Under the pieces are notes generated by a model. It searched no databases. It was not told where the DNA came from and was given only the letters and a program-made list of their open reading frames with translations. Made by a program: the position numbers and the translations under genes. Of a stretch of 5,952 bases of DNA, positions 1 to 5,811 are shown one piece after another; position 1 is the stretch's first letter, and the number at the start of each line of letters is the position of its first letter. Source of the DNA: Kiritimatiellia bacterium (GTDB lineage: Bacteria; Verrucomicrobiota; Kiritimatiellia; SLAD01); the NCBI GenBank assembly GCA_007128275.1, contig SKXR01000210.1, forward strand, positions 1 to 5,952. The letters run 5' to 3'.

Positions 1-24
1 AATGTGGGGGGAATGTGGGGACAG
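1..24 (+). repeat. Two adjacent TGTGGGG motifs, the second ending GGGGACAG
   Basis: The sequence AATGTGGGG occurs at 1-9 and again at 12-20, and the second copy continues into ACAG (21-24). The same core (TGTGGGGACAG) recurs in the right flank at 5509-5519 and, with one extra G, at 5536-5547. An inverted version, TGTCCCCAC, lies at 5754-5762. The motif is not seen at comparable quality inside the four genes. Short repeats of this kind often accompany REP-associated (IS200-like) transposases, but none is present here. The left boundary is cut by the window edge. Confidence 0.5.
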
Positions 25-104
25 AGAAAGTGGTGTTTGGGCCCCATCTTTCCGATGGTTCAACTCATCTTCCCGCGAGGAGTCCGTCGCTTTCCCCACT
101 CCCC

Positions 105-134
105 ATTTGCGTCTATTCGCGTCCATTCGCGGTT
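105..134. repeat. 10-bp tandem repeat, three units (ATTCGCGTCY)
   Basis: Three consecutive units start at 105, 115 and 125: ATTTGCGTCT, ATTCGCGTCC and ATTCGCGGTT. Units 1 and 2 differ at two positions, and unit 3 keeps the ATTCGCG core. The period matches one DNA helical turn. It lies in non-coding sequence, and similar short intergenic tandem repeats are scattered through many environmental bacterial genomes. Function is unknown. Confidence 0.55.
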
Positions 135-237
135 CCTCCTCTTTGTGCCGATTCTTTTTGCGCTTTTCGCGTCCCATATCTGCTGCGGCTGGACCTCCTT
201 CGTCGGCCACAGCCGCGCTCCTATTAGAGGCAATAGG

Positions 238-252
238 GACAGAGAATCTGTC
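238..252. repeat. Small perfect inverted repeat GACAGA-GAA-TCTGTC
   Basis: GACAGA (238-243) is exactly complementary to TCTGTC (247-252) across a 3-base GAA loop. The left arm is part of a GGGACAG motif (236-242), related to the GGGGACAG motifs at both ends of the window. It could be a decayed repeat-element end. No run of T follows on either strand that would make it a clear terminator. Confidence 0.4.
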
Positions 253-304
253 GCGGTGGGCCGCTGAACCGAATGGGCCGGCCATTGGAAATCAACAAGT
301 CCGA

Positions 305-345
305 ATATACAGTTTATGTATATACAGATACATAAAGTGTATAAT
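305..345 (+). promoter_or_regulatory. Putative hydrolase promoter with perfect -10 box and overlapping operator-like repeats
   Basis: A consensus -10 hexamer, TATAAT, sits at 340-345. Immediately upstream is a perfect 9-bp inverted repeat, TTTATGTAT (313-321) and ATACATAAA (328-336), with a 6-base spacer. ATATACAG is also directly repeated at 305-312 and 320-327, a 15-bp period. No good -35 hexamer is found at 16-18 bp spacing. That fits a promoter that depends on an activator, or one whose -35 region is an operator. Transcription would begin near 352 and give a leader of about 90 nt before the hydrolase ATG. The stretch is strikingly AT-rich against its GC-rich surroundings. The regulator is unknown. 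Confidence 0.5.
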
Positions 346-444
346 GTGTGCTCCTGAGTGTCGCTATGTGTATGGTGTTTCTGTGTTGGCACGAAGTCAA
401 CTATGCTGTTTTGTGTAATAGCAGGAAGGTGAGGTGACGGGCTT

Positions 445-1383
445 ATGAGAGTGAGGTTCGGAGTTATTCGTGCGGTGGCTTTGTTGTTGCTGCTGGCGGT
501 GGTCTTGGTTGTTTCCGCCGTGCGCGTGATGGATCACCTGTACGCGCGTCGCGTGGAAACGCGCTATGTGCAATGGGAAGAGTCCGTCGAGCGTGACGAG
601 CACGGCGTACGCAGGGAGTTTGCTCCGTTGATAGCCGGGGAAGGCGATGTAGGGATTCTCTTCGTCCACGGGTTTGCCGGCTCACCGTCTTTGTATCGTT
701 ACTTTGTCCCGTATTTTACAGAACGGGGATTTGCGTGTCGCGCCATCCGGCTTCCCGGTTTCGGCGAAGTGGTGGATCGGGCGGCGGAAGTGCGGCGCGA
801 GGATTGGGTGCGCGCCGTACGGACGGCGGCGGAGGAGATGCGGGAAGCGCACGACGCGTTATGGATCGTGGCCCATTCCCTGGGAGCGACGCTGACCTTG
901 CGCGTACTCCAGGAGGATCCGTCCCTGGCGGACGGGGTGATTCTGTTGGCGCCGCTTGTTGAAGTGTCGGAGGAGCGTAGTCCGTTGTTGGCGCCTGACG
1001 AATGGTTCGCGTTCGGCGAGTGGTTGCTCCTCGAATCCCGGATGTTGGAATCGGCCTTCCCGATCGATGCACACGATCCGCAGGTGCGGGAAAAGGATGA
1101 GCGGGATCTGTTCATCCCGCTGAGCCTCTACGCGGAGCTGTTCGCGCTGTTGGACGATCTGGACGCGCACGCCGTCACGCTGGACATTCCGGTTATGATG
1201 GTGCTTTCGACGCGTGACAAGATTGTGGATCCGCACGCGGCCAAGCATTGGTTTTCGGCGTGGGGGCATGAGCGGAACCGATTGCTGATGGTCGAACCCG
1301 CCGGTCATGTGATCCCGTTGGATACGGGATGGGAGGACGTGCTGCGCGAGATCGAAGCGTTTATCGCTGAGCGTGAGGAGTAA
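445..1383 (+). CDS. Membrane-anchored alpha/beta hydrolase (carboxylesterase / monoacylglycerol-lipase-like)
   Basis: This 312-residue protein is predicted to hydrolyse an ester (or possibly a peptide/amide) substrate. Residues 7-28 form one hydrophobic segment after a short Arg-rich start, so it is probably a signal anchor with the catalytic domain outside the cytoplasm. The alpha/beta-hydrolase signature follows: oxyanion-hole motif VHGF (74-77), nucleophile elbow AHSLG with Ser145, an acid at Asp258 (STRDKIVD region) and catalytic His288 in AGHVIPLD. A cap-like helical insert lies roughly at 173-240. Spacing and the GHVIPLD end resemble Est30-type carboxylesterases and S33-clan lipases; the substrate cannot be read from sequence. 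ATG 445 is the first possible start, because an in-frame TGA lies at 430-432, and GAGGTGA (431-437) is a good ribosome binding site 7 nt away. The gene stands alone and converges on fabF. Confidence 0.88.
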   Translation: MRVRFGVIRAVALLLLLAVVLVVSAVRVMDHLYARRVETRYVQWEESVERDEHGVRREFAPLIAGEGDVGILFVHGFAGSPSLYRYFVPYFTERGFACRAIRLPGFGEVVDRAAEVRREDWVRAVRTAAEEMREAHDALWIVAHSLGATLTLRVLQEDPSLADGVILLAPLVEVSEERSPLLAPDEWFAFGEWLLLESRMLESAFPIDAHDPQVREKDERDLFIPLSLYAELFALLDDLDAHAVTLDIPVMMVLSTRDKIVDPHAAKHWFSAWGHERNRLLMVEPAGHVIPLDTGWEDVLREIEAFIAEREE

Positions 1384-1401
1384 AGCCATTACACCTTTCC
1401 A

Positions 1402-1415
1402 CGCCCTCACGGGCG
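1402..1415. terminator. Weak GC hairpin after the hydrolase gene
   Basis: CGCCC (1402-1406) pairs with GGGCG (1411-1415) around a TCAC loop, 19 nt past the hydrolase stop codon. No T-run follows directly on the plus strand, so it is not a textbook intrinsic terminator. Its position in a convergent gap is the main argument for a termination or mRNA-end role. Confidence 0.3.
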
Positions 1416-1451
1416 CGGCTACGTTGCCCATTTCTTCGTAGCGGATGGCAT

Positions 1452-1476
1452 GCCCGCGGAGCGTTCTTCAGCGGGC
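1452..1476. terminator. Hairpin in the convergent gap, next to the fabF stop codon
   Basis: GCCCGC (1452-1457) and GCGGGC (1471-1476) form a perfect 6-bp stem with a 13-base loop, just downstream of the fabF stop codon (1479-1481 on the minus strand). It could end fabF transcripts or act in both directions between the two convergent genes. The lack of a U-tract on either side keeps confidence low. Confidence 0.35.
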
Positions 1477-1478
1477 TC

Positions 1479-2741
1479 CTAATCCTTTGGCGCTTTGGCG
1501 AACAAGACGCTGGTGTTGTGGCCGCCGAACCCGAACGAGTTGCTGATCCCCACGCGCACCGGCGTTTCGCATGCTTCGTTCAAGGTGTAGTCGAGGTCGC
1601 ATTCGGGGTCGGGCGTTTGGAAGTTGATGGTGGGTGGAATGCAGTCGTTCTCGATGGCGAGCACGGTCACCACGGCTTCGGCGGCGGCGGCGGCGCTGAT
1701 CATATGGCCGGTCATGCTCTTGGAGGATGATAATTTGAGCTTATACGCGTGCGCGCCGAACACGCGTTTGATGGCCTTGGTTTCCGCAATATCGCCGAGC
1801 TTGGTGGAGGTGCCGTGCATGTTGACGTAATCGACGGCTTCCGGTGCGAGGCCGGCGCGTTTCAACATATCGTTCATGGCGCGCGAGGCGCCGAGCCCTT
1901 CCGGTTCGGGCGCGGTGATGTGATGGGCGTCGGTGGAAAGCCCGAATCCGAGCACTTCGGCTCGGATGCGCGCGCCGCGCCGTTTCGCGTGTTCATACTC
2001 TTCCATGACGAACATGCCGGCGCCTTCGCCCATGACGAACCCGTCGCGCTCGGCGTCAAACGGGCGGCTGGCCGTTTCGGGCGAGTCGTTGCGCGTGGAC
2101 AAGGCCTTGGCGGCGTTGAATCCGGCGACGAGCGACGGGGTGATACAGGCTTCGGCGCTGCCCGCGAGCATGGAGTCCGCGTAGCCGAGTTGGATCAGGG
2201 ACCAGGCGTCGAAAAGCGCGTTGTTGCCCGTGGCACAGGCGGAAGCGACGGAGTACGATGGGCCCTTCAAGGAGAAATCGATCGCGAGGATACCGCTGGG
2301 CATGTTGGGAATGATGAGGGGCACATACAGCGGGGAGACGCGGCGCGGACCCTTTTCAAAGTAGATTCGCATTTGGGCCTCGGCGGATTGGTACCCTCCG
2401 ATTCCGTTGCCGATGACCACGCCGAATCGTTCACGCTCTTCTTCGCTCAGGGTGTCGGTGTTGATCGAGGCATCCCGAAGCGCTTCGGCGGAGGCGGCAA
2501 ACGCATACTGACCAAACGGGTCGAGACGGCCGGCGCGTTTGCGGTCCATATGATCAAGGGGATCGAATCCCCTAACTTCGCAGGCAAACCGGGTGGCGTG
2601 GCTGGACGTATCGAACGCCGTGATGGGCCCGGCCCCGCTCCGTCCCTGCTTGAGGGCTTCCCAGAACTCGGGAATCGAGTTTCCAATGGGGGTGATGGCC
2701 CCCATCCCTGTAATTACGACGCGCTTGCCATGTTGAGTCAT
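1479..2741 (-). CDS. fabF: 3-oxoacyl-[acyl-carrier-protein] synthase II (beta-ketoacyl-ACP synthase, KAS II)
   Basis: FabF condenses malonyl-ACP with acyl-ACP in the elongation step of type II fatty acid synthesis in the cytoplasm. At 420 residues it is close to the usual FabF length. The N-terminus has the typical VVITGMGAITPIGN opening. The Cys-His-His triad is complete: Cys169 in SVASACATG, His309 in NMHGTSTKLGD and His346 in SKSMTGH, with the supporting Lys341. Phe403 in NSFGFGGHN matches the gatekeeper phenylalanine of the family. All this favours an active elongating enzyme over a chain-length factor or decarboxylase. ATG 2741 is the first available start downstream of an in-frame stop, and AAAGGAAG (minus strand, 2747-2754) is a good ribosome binding site. 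No acyl-carrier-protein gene or other fab gene is adjacent, unlike the common acpP-fabF pair. It diverges from rpoN. Confidence 0.97.
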   Translation of the reverse strand: MTQHGKRVVITGMGAITPIGNSIPEFWEALKQGRSGAGPITAFDTSSHATRFACEVRGFDPLDHMDRKRAGRLDPFGQYAFAASAEALRDASINTDTLSEEERERFGVVIGNGIGGYQSAEAQMRIYFEKGPRRVSPLYVPLIIPNMPSGILAIDFSLKGPSYSVASACATGNNALFDAWSLIQLGYADSMLAGSAEACITPSLVAGFNAAKALSTRNDSPETASRPFDAERDGFVMGEGAGMFVMEEYEHAKRRGARIRAEVLGFGLSTDAHHITAPEPEGLGASRAMNDMLKRAGLAPEAVDYVNMHGTSTKLGDIAETKAIKRVFGAHAYKLKLSSSKSMTGHMISAAAAAEAVVTVLAIENDCIPPTINFQTPDPECDLDYTLNEACETPVRVGISNSFGFGGHNTSVLFAKAPKD

Positions 2742-2879
2742 CGGTACTTCCTTTGGTCGGACTCTATCAAAAAGAAGCGTGTGTGTACCATAATCGCTGC
2801 CCCCGGGTCAATCATCGGTGAAGCTCTCGCGCGGCGCCGGGCAGTCGAGGAGAAGCGCCCTGACGTCCTGATAATAATT

Positions 2880-2908
2880 TTGTTCCTGGGTCGAACTCGG
2901 TGTAATAT
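2880..2908 (+). promoter_or_regulatory. Candidate sigma-70-type promoter for rpoN-rlmN
   Basis: TTGTTC (2880-2885) and TAATAT (2903-2908) are separated by 17 bp and lie 31 bases before the rpoN start codon. The first matches TTGACA at 3 of 6 positions; the second is a fair -10 box with a TG directly in front. An AT-rich stretch (2870-2881) covers and precedes the -35 position. This is the best promoter candidate in the 198-bp gap between fabF and rpoN. A matching promoter for fabF on the other strand was not convincing. Confidence 0.4.
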
Positions 2909-2939
2909 GTCCCCTCTACATCAAGGATGGTGACCGTTT

Positions 2940-4370
2940 ATGGCCGGGCCGTATTTATCTCAAACCCAGCAACAGCGCATGCAGATGGTGCTGGCGCCGC
3001 AAATGCGCCAGTCGCTGGAGTTTTTGCAGGTGCCGATGCTGGAATTGCGCAGCTTGGTGCAGCAGGAGCTGGAGCAGAATCCCACGATCGAAGAGCGCAT
3101 TGTAGATAATGAGCGGATCGAGGTGGAGGGACCGGAGTTGCAGCCAAAAGACGAGGCGGTGCAGGATTTCGGGGAAGAGTACGAATTGCTCGCGCAATTG
3201 GATGATGACTGGAAGGAATATTTCCGACAGCACACACCGCGTTCGGGTGGGACGCGGGAAGAGGATGAGCGCCGCAAATACCAATTGGATTCCATTTCCA
3301 CGTCGGAATCGTTGCAGGAACATCTGCTTCATCAATTGGCGTTGGCGGGTTTGTCGGAGCAGGAGGCGCAGGCCGGGGAATTACTGATCGGCAACATTAA
3401 CGAGGACGGGTACTTGGCCATTTCCCTGGATGAATTGGCCGCCTCCACGGGAATCGAGGTGGCCCTCCTGGAAAAGGTGTTGGCGGTCATTCGCGAATTC
3501 GAACCCATCGGTGTCGGGTCACGCGATTTGAAGGAATGCTTGTTGTTCCAGATTGAGCGGGAAGGACAGAGCGGGACGCCGGCGGAAGTCGTGGTGCGTG
3601 AACACTTGGAAGCGCTCGGCGCCCGGAAATATACGCAGATCGCCAAGGCCCTGAAAGTGCCCGTGGACGCCGTACAAGAGATTGCGCAATACATCGCCAC
3701 GCTGGAACCCAAGCCCGGGCGACGTTTTTCTTCGGAAACGGCGGCCTACGTGGTGCCAGAGGTCTTCGTGCAGAAAGTGAACGATACATACGTGGTCACG
3801 CTGAACGATGAGCAGATTCCCCACTTGCGGATCAGTAAACATTATCGCGCCCTGATGGAATCGGCGTCGACGACGCCGGAAGTCAAGAGTTACATCATGG
3901 ACAAGATTCGTTCGGGCGCCTTTCTCATCAAGAGCATTCATCAGCGGCAGCAGACCATCCGGAGCATCGCCACGGAAATCGTAAAGGTGCAGGACGGGTT
4001 TCTGGGTAAAGGGGTGGCGCATCTTCGTCCGCTGACGATGTCCGAAGTGGCCGACGTGCTCGGCATCCATGAAACCACGGTAAGCCGCGCCGTGTCGGGA
4101 AAGTACATGCAGACCCCGCAAGGCATTTACGAAATGAAGTATTTCTTTACGCCCGGCTACAAACGGGCCGACGGCGAGACGGTCTCGAATAAGACCATCA
4201 AGGATCGCATCCATCAGATGATCGACCGGGAAGATCCCGCCAAGCCGTTATCCGATCAGGCCCTTGCCAACCGGCTCAAAGCCGAAGGCCTCACGGTGGC
4301 GCGCCGCACCGTCGCGAAGTACCGCGAAGAATTGAAGATCATGCCGTCGCACATGCGGAAGGCGTATTGA
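2940..4370 (+). CDS. rpoN: RNA polymerase sigma-54 factor RpoN
   Basis: Sigma-54 directs RNA polymerase to -24/-12 promoters, where open complexes form only with an AAA+ enhancer-binding activator. The 476-residue protein is full length. Region I (about 1-50) is Gln/Leu-rich, with the typical SLEFLQVPMLEL and LEQNP elements. Region II (about 51-118) is short and acidic. The core-binding domain spans about 119-300. A helix-turn-helix lies near 365-389 (LTMSEVADVLGIHETTVSRA), and the RpoN box ARRTVAKYRE is perfect at 454-463, so -24 recognition should be intact. ATG 2940 is the earliest possible start, since an in-frame TGA sits at 2931-2933; AAGGA (2923-2927) is the ribosome binding site, spaced a little far. 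The stop codon lies 11 nt before the rlmN ATG, so the two are probably one transcript. The frequent rpoN neighbour hpf is not here. Confidence 0.98.
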   Translation: MAGPYLSQTQQQRMQMVLAPQMRQSLEFLQVPMLELRSLVQQELEQNPTIEERIVDNERIEVEGPELQPKDEAVQDFGEEYELLAQLDDDWKEYFRQHTPRSGGTREEDERRKYQLDSISTSESLQEHLLHQLALAGLSEQEAQAGELLIGNINEDGYLAISLDELAASTGIEVALLEKVLAVIREFEPIGVGSRDLKECLLFQIEREGQSGTPAEVVVREHLEALGARKYTQIAKALKVPVDAVQEIAQYIATLEPKPGRRFSSETAAYVVPEVFVQKVNDTYVVTLNDEQIPHLRISKHYRALMESASTTPEVKSYIMDKIRSGAFLIKSIHQRQQTIRSIATEIVKVQDGFLGKGVAHLRPLTMSEVADVLGIHETTVSRAVSGKYMQTPQGIYEMKYFFTPGYKRADGETVSNKTIKDRIHQMIDREDPAKPLSDQALANRLKAEGLTVARRTVAKYREELKIMPSHMRKAY

Positions 4371-4376
4371 AGGTGG
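4371..4376 (+). promoter_or_regulatory. Ribosome binding site that fixes the rlmN start
   Basis: AGGTGG at 4371-4376 lies 5 nt before ATG 4382. It favours that ATG over the upstream in-frame TTG at 4367, which overlaps the rpoN stop, and the GTG at 4373, which lies within this site. The binding site directly abuts the end of rpoN, consistent with translational coupling. Confidence 0.6.
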
Positions 4377-4381
4377 GCGCC

Positions 4382-5467
4382 ATGATCCCCGATCGCATCA
4401 ACTTGTATGACCTTTCTCCCGCCGTCCTGGAAGAACTGCTCCGCGGGTGGGGCGAACCCGCGTATCGCGCCAAACAGATTTACCGGCACCTGTACGTCCA
4501 TCGCACCACCGATCCTTCGGCCATGACCGACTTGTCCAAGGCCCTCCGAGAACGTTTGGCCGCGGAAACCTCAATCGGTAATTTGAAGCAGGTGAAACTT
4601 CTGACGGGGGACGAGGGTATGACGCGCAAAGTCCTTTGGGCGTTGCCGGACGGGTCGCCGCTCGAGACCGTGCTCATGATATATCCCGACCGGGCCACGG
4701 TGTGCGTGTCCTCGCAGTCCGGTTGCCCGATGCAATGCGTTTTCTGCGCGACGGGCAAGTTGGGATTTCTGCACGACTGTACGCCGGGCGAGATCATCGA
4801 ACAGGTTGTCTGGGCGGCCAGGGAGTTGGAAGATGTGGCGAAGCAAGTCGATCAAGCATCTAAAATCGAAAATCGAAAATTAACCAACGTCGTATTCATG
4901 GGCATGGGCGAACCGTTCAATAACTATGAGAACTGGTGGACGTCCGTGGAGCGATTGCATGATCCCAACGGCTATAACATGGGCGCGCGTAATTTCACCG
5001 TGTCCACGGTCGGTCTGGTGCCCGGCATTCTGCGGTTGGCCGAAGAATCCCTGCCGATCAATCTGGCGATTTCGCTGCACACGCCGGATGACGAGTTGCG
5101 TTCCGAGATGATGCCGGTGAACAAGCGCTACCCGATTGCGCATCTCATCGACGCCACACGCGTGTACACGGAAAAGACGCGGCGACGCGTGTCCTTTGAA
5201 TATGTGTTGTTGAAGGAGAAGAACGATTTTCCGGAGCAGGCGTTGCGGCTCGCTCAGCTTTTGCGCCCGGCCGACAGGCCGCCGTTGTTGTGCCACGTGA
5301 ATTTGATTCCATGGAATCCCGTGCTCGGCGCGCCGTTAAGCCGGTCGGACCGCAAACGCGTCCTGGCCTTCCAATCCGTCCTCAAGGAGCGCGGCGTGCC
5401 GTGCACCGTCCGTGTCGAACGCGGCGTTAATATCGGCGCCGCCTGCGGCCAGTTGGCGGGCGCGTAG
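4382..5467 (+). CDS. rlmN: Dual-specificity 23S rRNA/tRNA adenine-C2 methyltransferase (radical SAM)
   Basis: RlmN methylates C2 of A2503 in 23S rRNA and of A37 in some tRNAs by a radical-SAM, ping-pong mechanism in the cytoplasm. The 361-residue protein is of normal length. The 4Fe-4S-binding CxxxCxxC motif is Cys115, Cys119 and Cys122 (GCPMQCVFC). Cys108 and Cys355 (NIGAACGQL) match the two mechanistic cysteines of the family, E. coli Cys118 and Cys355. The SAM-binding MGMGEP motif is at 173-178, followed by STVGLVPGI (208-216) and LAISLH (228-233). RlmN is favoured over the resistance paralogue Cfr because of the ordinary housekeeping setting and overall sequence style, but those cysteines are shared by both. 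It is the second gene of the rpoN operon. Oddity: residues 161-167 (KIENRKL) come from an AT-rich 7-bp x 3 repeat, in a loop that is about five residues longer than in E. coli. An upstream TTG at 4367 would add five residues. Confidence 0.96.
   Translation: MIPDRINLYDLSPAVLEELLRGWGEPAYRAKQIYRHLYVHRTTDPSAMTDLSKALRERLAAETSIGNLKQVKLLTGDEGMTRKVLWALPDGSPLETVLMIYPDRATVCVSSQSGCPMQCVFCATGKLGFLHDCTPGEIIEQVVWAARELEDVAKQVDQASKIENRKLTNVVFMGMGEPFNNYENWWTSVERLHDPNGYNMGARNFTVSTVGLVPGILRLAEESLPINLAISLHTPDDELRSEMMPVNKRYPIAHLIDATRVYTEKTRRRVSFEYVLLKEKNDFPEQALRLAQLLRPADRPPLLCHVNLIPWNPVLGAPLSRSDRKRVLAFQSVLKERGVPCTVRVERGVNIGAACGQLAGA
4862..4882 (+). repeat. 7-bp x 3 AT-rich repeat inside rlmN
   Basis: AAAATCG occurs at 4862-4868 and 4869-4875, followed by the near copy AAAATTA (4876-4882). 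The 21 bases are in frame and encode KIENRKL, just before the conserved TNVVFMGMGEP strand. The base composition is strongly AT-rich against GC-rich neighbouring codons, which suggests slippage expansion or insertion of an intergenic-type repeat that happened to keep the frame. Confidence 0.7.
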
Positions 5468-5469
5468 TC

Positions 5470-5482
5470 GCCGCAAGGCGGC
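5470..5482 (+). terminator. Short GC hairpin right after rlmN
   Basis: GCCGC (5470-5474) pairs with GCGGC (5478-5482) over an AAG loop, 2 nt past the rlmN stop codon. It has no T-run, so it could protect the mRNA end or assist factor-dependent termination rather than act as an intrinsic terminator. Confidence 0.3.
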
Positions 5483-5503
5483 GCGCCGCTCGTCAATGCA
5501 TGG

Positions 5504-5547
5504 AATTTGTGGGGACAGGTATTCGTGAGAAATTTGTGGGGGACAGG
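5504..5547 (+). repeat. Paired direct repeats AATTTGTGGGGACAGG
   Basis: AATTTGTGGGGACAGG (5504-5519) recurs 27 bp later as AATTTGTGGGGGACAGG (5531-5547), the only difference being one extra G. The second copy runs on to GGACAGGCAA (5541-5550), which is exactly inverted at 5707-5716. The same core appears at 14-24 of the window. The paired arrangement is typical of dispersed REP-like sequences, but this assignment is an inference. Confidence 0.65.
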
Positions 5548-5706
5548 CAAAACGTTTTCTATCGCGCATCTGTTTCAGGATGACACGTGGGTATTTCGTC
5601 ATTGATCGGCCACGAATTGCGCGTATGCAGGAATCGGCCCTAAGACAAGGATCAATCCAGACGCACATTTCATGACTCATCCTTCACGATTATCAACAAT
5701 CATAAA

Positions 5707-5760
5707 TTGCCTGTCCTCTTTTTCATCCGAACCGAAATCCGGCACTCTTTCTGTGTCCCC
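5707..5760 (-). repeat. Inverted counterparts of the GGGGACAG motif pair
   Basis: TTGCCTGTCC (5707-5716) is the exact reverse complement of GGACAGGCAA at 5541-5550. TGTCCCC (5754-5760) is a second inverted motif. Read on the minus strand, 5743-5762 gives GTGGGGACACAGAAAG and then AGTG, which matches GTGGGGACAGAGAAAG at 15-30 in 15 of 16 bases. Together with 5504-5547 this makes an element of about 260 bp with inward-facing motif pairs. Confidence 0.55.
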
Positions 5761-5778
5761 ACGCTTCACCACGCTTCA
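5759..5778. repeat. Perfect 10-bp tandem duplication CCACGCTTCA
   Basis: CCACGCTTCA at 5759-5768 is repeated without gap at 5769-5778. It starts inside the inverted TGTCCCC motif, so it may mark a duplication at an element edge or simple slippage. No function is evident. Confidence 0.6.
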
Positions 5779-5811
5779 TTGACCCCGGCTCAACCCCAAA
5801 CCTGTCAACGC

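Larger units (their letters stand above)
1..444. other. Gene-free, repeat-bearing left flank
   Basis: No convincing gene lies here. The open frames in this stretch have no recognisable protein character and no good ribosome binding site, and they overlap in several frames. What it does hold is listed separately: GGGGACAG-type motifs at the extreme left and near 236, a 10-bp tandem repeat at 105-134, a small hairpin at 238-252, and an AT-rich promoter/operator region at 305-345. The last 90 or so bases are probably the 5' untranslated leader of the hydrolase gene. Confidence 0.6.

Noticed and set aside
387..402. TGGCACG upstream of the hydrolase, resembling the -24 half of a sigma-54 promoter
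   Set aside because: The -24 part is a perfect match, but the required GC of the -12 element would be at 400-401, where the sequence reads AC. The rest of the -12 element is also poor, so a sigma-54 promoter is not supported.
859..1431. 190-codon open frame on the minus strand opposite the hydrolase
   Set aside because: It is antisense to the hydrolase catalytic domain, is Arg/Gln/His-rich and matches no family I recognise; treated as a shadow.
2783..2811. Minus-strand TTGACC (2806-2811) as a fabF promoter -35 box
   Set aside because: The -35 match is good, but the only fair -10-like hexamer (TATGGT, 2787-2792) is just 13 bp away, and nothing acceptable lies at 16-18 bp.
1749..2933. 394-codon open frame on the plus strand opposite fabF
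   Set aside because: It lies antisense to almost all of fabF, whose catalytic motifs are complete. Its composition is rich in Gly, Arg and Ala, as expected of a GC-rich shadow frame, and it shows no recognisable domain.
3519..4214. 231-codon open frame on the minus strand opposite rpoN
   Set aside because: It is antisense to conserved sigma-54 core-binding and helix-turn-helix coding sequence, with no ribosome binding site or domain that supports it.
4382..5467. Possibility that the rlmN gene is the resistance methyltransferase cfr
   Set aside because: The shared cysteines do not separate the two, but the operon with rpoN, the overall RlmN-like sequence and the lack of mobile-element context around the gene fit the housekeeping enzyme.
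5580..5675. 31-codon open frame beginning MTRGYFVIDRPRIARM in the right flank
   Set aside because: It starts with ATG preceded by AGG and lies between the inverted motif pairs, so a decayed transposase start was considered. It is too short, has no conserved motif and no clear homology by eye.
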